This document shows, one piece after another, positions 12,021-19,548 of a DNA stretch of 64,000 nt. Every line of letters begins with the position of its first letter. Within the stretch, counting starts at the first letter, position 1. A program made the translations under genes and the position numbers. The notes below the pieces were generated by a model. It was not told the origin of the DNA. It saw nothing but the letters and a program-made list of their open reading frames with translations, and did not search any database. Origin of the DNA: an uncultured Eggerthella sp. (GTDB taxonomy: Bacteria > Actinomycetota > Coriobacteriia > Coriobacteriales > Eggerthellaceae); the NCBI GenBank assembly GCA_900542065.1, contig UQLU01000007.1, positions 1 through 64,000 on the forward strand, given 5' to 3'.

Positions 12021-13361
12021 ATGACTAAACTATTTGGAACTGATGGCGCCCGTGGCGTTGCTAATACTGAATTAACCTGCGATATTGCTTTCAAGCTTGG
12101 TCAGGCAGCGGTCGAATTTCTTGGTAAGACCATTGTTGTCGGCAAGGATACCCGTCTTTCTGGCGATATGCTCGAATGCGCACTAAATGCAGGCATCATG
12201 AGCAGGGGAGGTACGGTACTTGCGGCAGGTATTATTCCTACCCCAGGTGTCGCGCTGTTAACTCGCGAGCTTCATGCCGATGGCGGTGTGGTAATTTCTG
12301 CTTCTCACAATCCACCTGAGTACAACGGCATCAAGTTCTTTGATGGTCAGGGTTTCAAGTTGCCTGACGAAGTAGAGGCATCACTCGAAGAATTCGTTGA
12401 GGCGGGAGGCACGCCAGCCGATCAGCTTCCGTCAGGCGATGAAGTTGGCGTTATTGTTCCTGTTGAAAACGCTTGTGATATTTACATCAACCATGCAGTG
12501 TCGCTGGTGCGCGACGAGGGCATGTCGTTTGAGGGCCTAAAGATCGCGCTGGATACGGGCCATGGCGCTTCTTCGCTTACTACGGCACGAGCGCTTGAAG
12601 AACTGGGCGCAGAAGTAATTGTTATCAATGATGATTTCAACGGCACCGATATTAATGTTCAGTGCGGCTCAACCCATCTTGAGCCTCTTAAGAATTTAAT
12701 GAAGGCAACGAATGCTCACATCGGTATCGCGCACGATGGTGATGCGGACCGCGTTATGTTTGTCGATGAGTTGGGCAACGAAATTGATGGCGATGTAGTA
12801 GAAGCGGTTTGCGCAATCGACTTAAAAGAGCGCAACGAGCTTCCTGGTAATACCGTAGTTTCTACTGTTATGTGCAATCTGGGCTTTACCAAAGCCATGA
12901 AAGACGCCGATATTGACGTAATCCAAACGCAGGTAGGCGATCGCTACGTACTTCAACAGCTTCGCGAAGGTGGCTTCGTGCTTGGTGGCGAACAAAGCGG
13001 CCACATGATTTTCTTGAAGCACAATTCCACCGGAGATGGTCTTGTTACGGCATGTCAATTTGTATCTGCTTGCTTGCGCAAGGGCGGTACGGTGTCTGAG
13101 GTTGCTAGTGTTATGCAGCGCTTCCCTCAGGAGCTAATCAACGTAAAAGTAACTGACAAGCATGCGGTAACTGACAATAGCGCTGTTGCGCAAGCTATCG
13201 AAGCTGGTGATGGTGAACTTGGCGACAGTGGTCGCATTTTGGTTCGTCCGAGCGGTACTGAGCCTTTGGTGCGTGTTATGGTCGAAGCTCCAACGCATGA
13301 GCAGGCTCATGAAGTAGCTGCTAAGATCGCGCAGGTTATCGAAGCGGAGTTAGGTGCTTAA
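12021..13361 (+). CDS. glmM: Phosphoglucosamine mutase
   Basis: GlmM interconverts glucosamine-6-phosphate and glucosamine-1-phosphate, feeding UDP-GlcNAc synthesis for peptidoglycan. The 446 residues match the usual length. Visible motifs are the N-terminal FGTDGARG, the phosphoserine active site SASHNPPEYNG (catalytic Ser at 95), the Mg-binding loop DGDADR (239-244) and the C-terminal phosphate loop RPSGTEPLVR. ATG at 12021 follows GAGGAGTAGGGG. The next enzyme of the pathway, GlmU, is encoded at 24378 in the same window. Confidence 0.96.
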   Translation: MTKLFGTDGARGVANTELTCDIAFKLGQAAVEFLGKTIVVGKDTRLSGDMLECALNAGIMSRGGTVLAAGIIPTPGVALLTRELHADGGVVISASHNPPEYNGIKFFDGQGFKLPDEVEASLEEFVEAGGTPADQLPSGDEVGVIVPVENACDIYINHAVSLVRDEGMSFEGLKIALDTGHGASSLTTARALEELGAEVIVINDDFNGTDINVQCGSTHLEPLKNLMKATNAHIGIAHDGDADRVMFVDELGNEIDGDVVEAVCAIDLKERNELPGNTVVSTVMCNLGFTKAMKDADIDVIQTQVGDRYVLQQLREGGFVLGGEQSGHMIFLKHNSTGDGLVTACQFVSACLRKGGTVSEVASVMQRFPQELINVKVTDKHAVTDNSAVAQAIEAGDGELGDSGRILVRPSGTEPLVRVMVEAPTHEQAHEVAAKIAQVIEAELGA

Positions 13362-13415
13362 GTAGAGCCAGGCGCTTAAAATAAGCACGCATTGCTTGAA
13401 CTAGATACATGTTAA

Positions 13416-13449
13416 AAACGGCTGTCTGGGTTTTTCCAGACAGCCGTTT
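13416..13449. terminator. Bidirectional terminator between glmM and the antiporter gene
   Basis: A perfect 14-bp stem (AAACGGCTGTCTGG, 13416-13429, with CCAGACAGCCGTTT, 13436-13449) has a six-base loop. T-rich DNA follows on the right, and a run of A's precedes it on the left. It can therefore stop transcripts from both convergent genes. Confidence 0.9.
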
Positions 13450-13478
13450 GTTTGTTATAGATATTTGTTTTATTAGGT

Positions 13479-14963
13479 TTACACGATTGGCCAAATGCCC
13501 GAGAAGTGCAAATAGAGCGAAAGTAGTGCAAAGCCAATAATTATTACTGCGATTACCTTGTCGTGTAGCTTAGGCAAAATTGCTTCGTTGTGTTCGTGCT
13601 GACCAATAGCATGGATAAGCAGACCAGGTGCAAGCAGGATAGAAATAATCATGACACCCTGCAAACCGCATGACCAGGTTAAGAAAATGGTATAAATCAC
13701 ACACAGTGTACCAACTAAGCGAGCAAACCAAAGTTTTGGAGCGCCTGGAGCATCCATGCGTTCATTCTTCCAAGAAATAATGGCGTAGTACAGTGCCGAG
13801 CAAACATACGCAATCAAGATCATGGAAACTGCGCATGCATAGAAGAACTGATAAGTACTCTCAGCTGCAGCGGAAAGAACCAGGAACAATTGAATAATTG
13901 CAACGCTGGTAACAATAGTTACGATAGGAGCACCATGTTTGTTGGTGCGTGCAAAAATACGAGGGAAAGCACCCCAGCGCGCAGCCTGGAAAGGCGTTTC
14001 GGAAGCGATAATGACGTATCCAAGCATTGCGCCTACCAAGGAAAGAACAACGCCTAAGTTAACGATGATGGCGCCAACAGGACCAATAGCTGCTTCCAGA
14101 ATGCCCGCCATGGAAGGCGTAGCCAACTCTGCCATTTCAGCGCGAGGCATGATACCCATGGAAAGCAGAGAAATAATCAGGTACAGAACGAATACAGAAA
14201 TAAAGCCGTAAATGGTTGCGCGACCAACGTCTTTTACGTATTTTGCGCGACCAGAAATGGTAATTGCACCCTCAATACCTACAAATACCCATACCAGAGC
14301 AACCATGGTCGAAGTGATCTGCGTGAAGAAATCAGGACCCCCTGGCTCGCCCCAGAAGTTATCCATAAAGATTGCAGGGTCGAATTTACCAAGCAAAACA
14401 ATGGAAACGATAAACAACGACAGAGGAACCAATTTTGCAATGGTTACTACAACATTGATGCCCGTTGCTTCTTTAACACCGCGGGATACCAAATAGGCGA
14501 TAAACCACAAGAAAATAGAGGCGCAAATAAGAGAAGGAATGTTGTTGCCTGCGCCAAAAACGGGGAAGAAGTAGCCCAGTGCGCTGAACAGCATAATTGC
14601 GTAGCCAGCATTGGTTAAGCAGGAGCTAATCCAATAACCCCAAGCAGAGTTGAAGCCTACATACTTACCAAATGCTGCTGCGGCGTAAGCGTAAATGCCG
14701 CCTGTTAAGTTAGGGCGAACACGGGATAGGCCATAGAATACGAGCGCTAAGGTAAGAACGCCCACAAAACAAATAACCCAGGAAACCAAAACCGCTGCAG
14801 TGTTTGCGCCGCCTGCAGCCAAGTCACCAGCAAGAGAGAAGATACCGCCGCAAACACTAGCGGTAATAACCATCATGGTTAAACGAAAAACACTAAGACC
14901 ATTCGGATCGATGATGCCCTTTTCGGTGTCAGCCAGGGCGGGAGCTTTATCAGAGGTTGACAT
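13479..14963 (-). CDS. APC-family amino acid antiporter, arginine/ornithine (ArcD-like)
   Basis: The 494-residue protein has about 12 hydrophobic spans and the APC-superfamily opening SVFRLTMMVITASVCGGIFSL, in which the glycine-rich break of helix 1 binds the amino acid. The second conserved segment GGIYAYAAAAFGKYVGF and the helix-6 region VFVGIEGAI are also present. The overall pattern resembles ArcD/ArcD2-type basic amino acid/ornithine exchangers, but the exact substrate cannot be assigned. It lies downstream of, and on the same strand as, the dimethylargininase-like gene, separated by 112 bp with a large hairpin. A coupled role, exchanging an arginine-type substrate for citrulline or ornithine, is the natural inference. 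ATG at 14963 has GAAAGGA upstream. Confidence 0.82.
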   Translation of the reverse strand: MSTSDKAPALADTEKGIIDPNGLSVFRLTMMVITASVCGGIFSLAGDLAAGGANTAAVLVSWVICFVGVLTLALVFYGLSRVRPNLTGGIYAYAAAAFGKYVGFNSAWGYWISSCLTNAGYAIMLFSALGYFFPVFGAGNNIPSLICASIFLWFIAYLVSRGVKEATGINVVVTIAKLVPLSLFIVSIVLLGKFDPAIFMDNFWGEPGGPDFFTQITSTMVALVWVFVGIEGAITISGRAKYVKDVGRATIYGFISVFVLYLIISLLSMGIMPRAEMAELATPSMAGILEAAIGPVGAIIVNLGVVLSLVGAMLGYVIIASETPFQAARWGAFPRIFARTNKHGAPIVTIVTSVAIIQLFLVLSAAAESTYQFFYACAVSMILIAYVCSALYYAIISWKNERMDAPGAPKLWFARLVGTLCVIYTIFLTWSCGLQGVMIISILLAPGLLIHAIGQHEHNEAILPKLHDKVIAVIIIGFALLSLYLHFSGIWPIV

Positions 14964-14983
14964 TCGCTATCCTTTCAGAGGCG

Positions 14984-15026
14984 AACTAGGTGTTTTGCAA
15001 ATCAAATCTCAGCAAAACACCTAGTT
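14984..15026 (-). promoter_or_regulatory. Perfect 15-bp intercistronic hairpin
   Basis: AACTAGGTGTTTTGC (14984-14998) and its exact complement (15012-15026) flank a 13-nt loop in the gap between the dimethylargininase-like gene and the antiporter gene. On the transcribed strand no T-run follows, so it is not a standard terminator. It could stabilise the upstream message, act as a partial attenuator, or be an operator. Confidence 0.65.
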
Positions 15027-15075
15027 ACTTAAGGCCGAAATCTAGATACGATCAATAAATAAGTTTGAAAAAGAA

Positions 15076-15852
15076 TTAGAAGCGCAAGCTCAAGCAGGAA
15101 AGACCGCCGTCAATCTTGCGATATTCAGACGTATCAACAACAAGCGTCTTGTAGCCCAAATCCTGAACAGCCTTCAAAACTGAAGGGTAGCCTTCAGCAA
15201 CGATAACGGTATCGTTTACCCAAATGCAGTTAGCACCATATGCTTCTTCTTCTGGAACAACTACCTTGTTGTACTGAGCAAATTCAGGCTTGTCGATAAA
15301 TTCGCCCGATACCAACATGTTGTTGTTTTCCAGATAGTTAACACCAGTCTTTAAATGAAGTACTTTTTCCAGAGGAACCTCAGAGCCTTCAAGACCCCAA
15401 CCTTCGAGAATCTCGATAAACTGGCGAATGCCTTCTTCGTTGGTACGAGCAGAACGGCCAACATAGAAGTGATCGCCAACCATCATGACGTCGCCACCTT
15501 CAAGTGTGCCAGGTGCAGTGATGTGCTTGATGTGGTCATCGTCGAAGAAACGGCGAATTACTGGTTCAATTTCGTTCTTTTCGCCATTGCGAGACTCAGC
15601 GCCAGGATTGGTGATAATTGCGCCCATGCGGGTGATAACAGCAGGGTCTTCTACGAAGCATGCGTCAGGGTATTCCTCCAAAGCAGGAAGAATAGTTACG
15701 TCAACACCGCATTGTTCAAGAGCATGAACATAGTCGCGGTGCTCTTCAAGCGCGCGCTCATAGATTGGTTGGCCGAGCTCAGGTGCGCTTGTGATGCCGT
15801 CGCAAAGAGATTTGCCAGGGCGGCGCACAATTACGTGGCTAAATTTAGTCAT
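15076..15852 (-). CDS. Dimethylarginine dimethylaminohydrolase-like amidinotransferase-fold enzyme
   Basis: The 258-residue protein has the five-bladed pentein fold signature of DDAH, which hydrolyses N-methylated arginines to citrulline and methylamines. Catalytic elements are visible: the substrate-binding acidic motif CFVEDPAVI (65-73), the TLEGGDVM turn (116-123), the catalytic histidine in HLKTG (His166) and the nucleophilic cysteine in GGLSCLSLRF (Cys253), six residues from the end. The length fits DDAH, whereas arginine deiminases are about 400 residues. The downstream antiporter suggests import of the substrate in exchange for a product. Simple arginine deimination or a related guanidino substrate is an alternative. 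ATG at 15852 has GGAAAGG upstream. Confidence 0.82.
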   Translation of the reverse strand: MTKFSHVIVRRPGKSLCDGITSAPELGQPIYERALEEHRDYVHALEQCGVDVTILPALEEYPDACFVEDPAVITRMGAIITNPGAESRNGEKNEIEPVIRRFFDDDHIKHITAPGTLEGGDVMMVGDHFYVGRSARTNEEGIRQFIEILEGWGLEGSEVPLEKVLHLKTGVNYLENNNMLVSGEFIDKPEFAQYNKVVVPEEEAYGANCIWVNDTVIVAEGYPSVLKAVQDLGYKTLVVDTSEYRKIDGGLSCLSLRF

Positions 15853-15901
15853 GATAACCTTTCCATTGGTTTTGATTTGCTTCTATTTGATGAACTTATC
15901 C

Positions 15902-15929
15902 ATATTACTCTTTTTGTATCTATTTGTAA
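15902..15929 (-). promoter_or_regulatory. Likely promoter of the dimethylargininase-antiporter operon
   Basis: Read leftward, TTACAA (15929-15924) and TAATAT (15907-15902) are separated by 16 bp, about 50 bp upstream of the start codon. Confidence 0.45.
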
Positions 15930-16014
15930 TCATCGGCTTTTATATTTGTAACTATTAGCTCTTGCGGCTATTAACTTTTGTTCGTATTGCTTGTGTCGCG
16001 CTGTTTGTATTCGT

Positions 16015-16100
16015 GCAGCTTGCGTTGCATTAATCGCGTTGTGTTATTTGTGTTTGAGCAGCTTGTGTTGCGTTAATCGTGACGTGTCGTTTGCGTTTGT
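16015..16100. repeat. Degenerate 43-bp direct repeat upstream of the aldo/keto reductase
   Basis: GCAGCTTGCGTTGCATTAAT (from 16015) recurs as GCAGCTTGTGTTGCGTTAAT (from 16058), a 43-bp period with further weak similarity on both sides. The surrounding 388-bp gap (15853-16240) holds the divergent promoter above and otherwise T/G-rich, non-coding DNA. Confidence 0.6.
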
Positions 16101-16240
16101 GGTTTTTACGCTGTTTGTGCCGCTGCCGAAGAGCGTGGCGTGGGGTATCACTGAGAGAGTTTTTCGATGCATTGGGCGGAGTAATCGCACTAGTAAAGGT
16201 AAAATAATCTGGCAAGTTTTCTCAAAGAAAGAGTCCATTC

Positions 16241-17269
16241 ATGAAAACTATTACGCTTGGATCAACAGGAATTACTACTCCTCAAAATGCTTTCGGTGCT
16301 TTGCCGTTGCAGCGTTGTACCGAAGAAGAAGCGGTGGCGCTTTTAAGAAAAGCCTATGAAGGAGGCATGACCTTTTTCGATACTGCGCGTGCTTACTCAA
16401 ATAGCGAAGAGCGCGTAGGCAAGGCCTTTGAGGGCATGCGCGATAAGGTTTTTATTGCCAGCAAAACGCAAGCCAAAACTCCTGAAGATTTTTGGCGCGA
16501 TTTGGAAACATCTTTGTCGCTGTTAAAGACCGACTACATTGATATTTATCAGCTTCATTGTGCGCCTCAGTGTTATAAGCCTGGTGATGGTACGGGAATG
16601 TATGAATGTCTTCAGGAGGCAAAGCGTCAGGGAAAAATTCGCCACATTGCTATTACGGCGCATCTTATTGCGGTGGCGGAAGAAATTGCACAGTCGGGAT
16701 TGTATGAAACACTTCAGTTCCCGTTGAGCTATTTAGCAACCGATCGCGAAGTTGAATTGGTACGTACCTGCGAAAAGAACAACGTTGGCTTCATCGCGAT
16801 GAAGGGTCTCGCGGGTGGTCTTATCACCAATTCGAAAGCTGCTATGGCCTACATGACTCAGTTCGATAACGTGGTGCCAATTTGGGGTGTGCAGCGTATG
16901 AGCGAATTGGACGAGTGGCTTTCCTATATGGATAACACTCCTGAAATCACCCCAGAAATTGAGGAATTTTTCGCTAAAGAACGTGAAGAATTGCAGGGTG
17001 AATTCTGCCGCGGCTGTGGATACTGCATGCCATGTGCTGCAGATATTCCTATCAACAATTGCGCGCGCATGTCTCTTATGATTCGTCGTGCTCCGTCTGC
17101 GGCATGGCTCTCAGATGAATGGCAAGACAATATGGCGCGCATCGAAGACTGTACGGAATGCGGTGTTTGCAAAGAGCGTTGCCCTTACGGTTTAGATGTG
17201 CCGAATTTGTTGCGCAGGAACTGGGAAGATTATCAAAAGATTGTTGCTGGCGAAATCGAGCCAGTGTAA
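16241..17269 (+). CDS. Aldo/keto reductase with C-terminal [4Fe-4S] ferredoxin-like domain
   Basis: The N-terminal 240 residues are a TIM-barrel aldo/keto reductase with the catalytic tetrad in place: Asp and Tyr in FFDTARAYSNSEERVG, Lys in VFIASKT and His in YQLHCA. The C-terminal hundred residues carry two cysteine clusters, CRGCGYCMPC and CTECGVCKERCP, typical of a [4Fe-4S] pair. This architecture is common in anaerobes, where the barrel is thought to work with iron-sulfur electron transfer rather than NADPH alone. The substrate is unknown. The gene converges on the SpoU methyltransferase with only five bases between stop codons. Confidence 0.88.
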   Translation: MKTITLGSTGITTPQNAFGALPLQRCTEEEAVALLRKAYEGGMTFFDTARAYSNSEERVGKAFEGMRDKVFIASKTQAKTPEDFWRDLETSLSLLKTDYIDIYQLHCAPQCYKPGDGTGMYECLQEAKRQGKIRHIAITAHLIAVAEEIAQSGLYETLQFPLSYLATDREVELVRTCEKNNVGFIAMKGLAGGLITNSKAAMAYMTQFDNVVPIWGVQRMSELDEWLSYMDNTPEITPEIEEFFAKEREELQGEFCRGCGYCMPCAADIPINNCARMSLMIRRAPSAAWLSDEWQDNMARIEDCTECGVCKERCPYGLDVPNLLRRNWEDYQKIVAGEIEPV

Positions 17270-17274
17270 TTAAG

Positions 17275-18249
17275 TTACAAAAACTGCCCGCACGTTTCCC
17301 AGAAGGCAACTGCACTAGCGGCGGCAACGTTAAGCGAATCAACCTCATATGCCATAGGGATACGCACGGTATAGTCGCAGGCGATGATGGTTTGTGTGGC
17401 TAAGCCATCGCCTTCAGTGCCTAGTACTAAGGCAAGCTTTTCTGCTTCGGCAATGCGCGGGTCTTTCAGTGAAATAGAATCATCACTGAGTGCCAAAGCG
17501 GCAACTTGGAATCCTGCTTCATGAAGAAGCGCAACGCCTTCGCTCGCCCAAGAATAGTTGGTACCAATTCTGGTCCAGGGAACCTGAAATACGGTTCCCA
17601 TAGAAACACGCGCAGCTCGACGATAAAACGGATCATGGCAGCCTGGGGTTACCAGCACCGCATCAATTCCAAGCGCTGCAGCGCTACGGAATATAGCTCC
17701 GATATTGGTGAAGTTAGTAATGTCTTCAAGGATTGCAACGCGACGTGCATGCTGAAGAAGCGCTTCAGGCGAGGGTAAAGCAGGACGATGAAAAGCTGCA
17801 ATAGGTCCAACGGTGCGCTTGAATCCCGTGAGCTTTTCGATATCGGTATGGTTTCCTATAAATTGTGGAATTGAAGCATGACCAGCAGGTGCTGTTCCTG
17901 ATTGTTCAAGTGCTTCAATGCGCTCAAACAAATCGCGATGCGGTTCAAGCCAGCGTTTTTCACTTATAAGAGCAAAAGGCTTCAACCCCGCATTGAGGGC
18001 GCGCTCAATTACGTTGCGCGATTCTGCAATAAAAATACCTTCTTCGCTAAATGTGATTTCTGTTGCGAGTGAAAGTCCTACGAGCTGTTTTGGATCGCGA
18101 AGCTCAGAGTCGGTCATGCGGGAAAACACGCGCAAAAGTGGATCGTCAATATGTTCGGAAAGCGAAAGTAACATAGCAGAAATTGTAATAGGTAAAGGCG
18201 CGTCTGTATTGATATTTTTTACTTGGCAAGCGATTTGAATCGTGTTCAT
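17275..18249 (-). CDS. SpoU/TrmH-family RNA 2'-O-methyltransferase
   Basis: The 324-residue protein ends in the SPOUT methyltransferase domain. Its three motifs are visible: NFTNIGAIFRSAAALG (motif 1, near residue 175), LVLGTEGDGL (motif 2, near 270) and IPMAYEVDSLNVAAASAV (motif 3, near 295), which ties the AdoMet-binding knot. The first 150 residues form the substrate-binding region found in TrmH/RlmB-like proteins. It probably methylates a ribose in rRNA or tRNA; which nucleotide cannot be inferred. It converges with the reductase gene, and no separate terminator fits in the 5-bp gap. Confidence 0.88.
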   Translation of the reverse strand: MNTIQIACQVKNINTDAPLPITISAMLLSLSEHIDDPLLRVFSRMTDSELRDPKQLVGLSLATEITFSEEGIFIAESRNVIERALNAGLKPFALISEKRWLEPHRDLFERIEALEQSGTAPAGHASIPQFIGNHTDIEKLTGFKRTVGPIAAFHRPALPSPEALLQHARRVAILEDITNFTNIGAIFRSAAALGIDAVLVTPGCHDPFYRRAARVSMGTVFQVPWTRIGTNYSWASEGVALLHEAGFQVAALALSDDSISLKDPRIAEAEKLALVLGTEGDGLATQTIIACDYTVRIPMAYEVDSLNVAAASAVAFWETCGQFL

Positions 18250-18257
18250 AGGGCTGC

Positions 18258-18392
18258 TTTTGTTTGTCTTGGTAAATGGCGTTTTGTCTTGAGCGTGATC
18301 TTTGTTTTGTGCGTTAAGTCGTCTGTTTTGCCCTAGGGATAGTCTTAGGTTTTACTTGGGAAGTAATCTGTTTTGTACTCGACAATCCATCT
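18258..18392. repeat. Degenerate 21-24 bp tandem repeat (GTTTTG units)
   Basis: Units beginning GTTTTG/GTTTTA start at 18281, 18304, 18325, 18349 and 18370, a period of 21-24 bp. A more diverged unit begins near 18258. The units share CTTGAG/CTTGGG-like cores. The array lies in the 283-bp gap between the divergent methyltransferase and yebC genes and is non-coding. Confidence 0.65.
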
Positions 18393-18457
18393 TTAGAAAA
18401 TGTTGTGTACTCTTTTCGCAGCGACCTGCATTTTCTGCATTGTGTGGAGGTATGTGG

Positions 18458-18528
18458 TAATATATTCGGTCGGTAGATAACCGAATAGTCGGTACATAAT
18501 CGATAAGTGACACATAGTCGAAAGGTAC
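18458..18528 (+). promoter_or_regulatory. Possible operator and -10 region of yebC
   Basis: A -10-like TAATAT (18458-18463) is followed at once by the inverted repeat ATTCGGT-N9-ACCGAAT (18464-18486). Short direct repeats then follow (ATAGTCGGTACATA near 18486 and ATAGTCGAAAGGTACATA near 18514). The inverted repeat at the expected transcript start is a reasonable repressor site. This is inference from layout only. Confidence 0.4.
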
Positions 18529-18532
18529 ATAC

Positions 18533-19330
18533 ATGTCAGGGCATTCAAAATGGGCAACCACCAAGCATCGTAAAGCAGCGCAGGACGCTAAGCGCTCCGC
18601 TTTGTTCTCCAAGCTTTCTCGTAACATCACGGTAGCAGCGAAAGAGGGCGGCGATCCTAACCCTGACAACAATGCTTCTTTGGCTGCAGCTATTGATAAG
18701 GCAAAAAGCTATTCTTTGCCAAAAGACAAAATCAAGACCGCTATCGATAAGGCTTTTGGTTCTGGTAAAGATGCTGCTAACTACGAAACCGTTGTATACG
18801 AAGGTTATGGTCCTTGCGGTGTAGCAATTTATTGCGAAGCTTTGACCGACAACCGCAACCGTACTGCAGCTGATGTTCGTGCAGCATTCAATCATCATGG
18901 CGGCAATCTGGGCACTTCTGGTTCTGTTGCATTCCAGTTTGAGCGCAAGGGTCAGATCTTGATCGAAAAGGTAATCAAGTCTGAAGAAAAGAAAGTCGCT
19001 GACAAGGAAAATGCAGTAGATGAAGACGAATTCATGATGGCAGTAGCAGAAGCTGGCGGCTCCGACTACGAAGATGCAGGCGATGAATGGATTGTTTACA
19101 CCGCTCCAACTGATTTGATGTCAGTAAAGAACGCTCTTACCGAACAGGGCATCGAAGTTAAGGGTGCTGAATTCATCATGGAGCCTACTACTCCTGCTGA
19201 GGTATCTGTTGCTGATGCAAAGAAGGTTATGCGTCTGGTAGATAAGCTGGAAGAACTTGAAGACCTTCAGAATGTTTATCACACGATGGACATTACCGAT
19301 GAAATTGCAGAGGCTCTTGAAGAGGAATAA
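18533..19330 (+). CDS. yebC: YebC/PmpR-family protein
   Basis: The 265-residue protein starts MSGHSKWATTKHRKAAQDAK, the diagnostic opening of the YebC family. It continues with FSKLSRNITVAAKEGG and the NRNRTAADVRAAFNHHGGNLG core. Family members have been described as transcription regulators and, more recently, as translation factors that relieve ribosome stalling on proline stretches. It is about 15-20 residues longer than usual because of a Lys/Glu-rich insertion (KSEEKKVADKENAVDEDE, near residue 148). ATG at 18533 has GAAAGG upstream. A strong terminator follows the gene, so it forms its own unit. Confidence 0.94.
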   Translation: MSGHSKWATTKHRKAAQDAKRSALFSKLSRNITVAAKEGGDPNPDNNASLAAAIDKAKSYSLPKDKIKTAIDKAFGSGKDAANYETVVYEGYGPCGVAIYCEALTDNRNRTAADVRAAFNHHGGNLGTSGSVAFQFERKGQILIEKVIKSEEKKVADKENAVDEDEFMMAVAEAGGSDYEDAGDEWIVYTAPTDLMSVKNALTEQGIEVKGAEFIMEPTTPAEVSVADAKKVMRLVDKLEELEDLQNVYHTMDITDEIAEALEEE

Positions 19331-19356
19331 CCTGTTAGCACTCTACTAAAAGTTAA

Positions 19357-19386
19357 AGCGGTGTTCGAAAGAGCACCGCTTTTTTG
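19357..19386 (+). terminator. Terminator of yebC
   Basis: AGCGGTGTTC (19357-19366) pairs with GAGCACCGCT (19371-19380), with one G-T wobble around a GAAA tetraloop. Six T residues follow. Confidence 0.88.
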
Positions 19387-19548
19387 TTTTATACGCCGCT
19401 TTTTTGATTAGTTTATACAAAATGCTGATTCGTCATGAACTTTTTGTCGTTTAAGACAAAGTTGACCTCTTAGGCATGCTATAGTGGGATGGCTAAAGCA
19501 TTAATCGCACTACTTAAACACACTACGATGCTCGAGGGGCTTATATTC

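Noticed and set aside
15355..15951. A 198-codon rightward frame antisense to the dimethylargininase-like gene
   Set aside because: The opposite strand has a clear enzyme with all catalytic residues; this frame looks random and Cys/Phe-rich.
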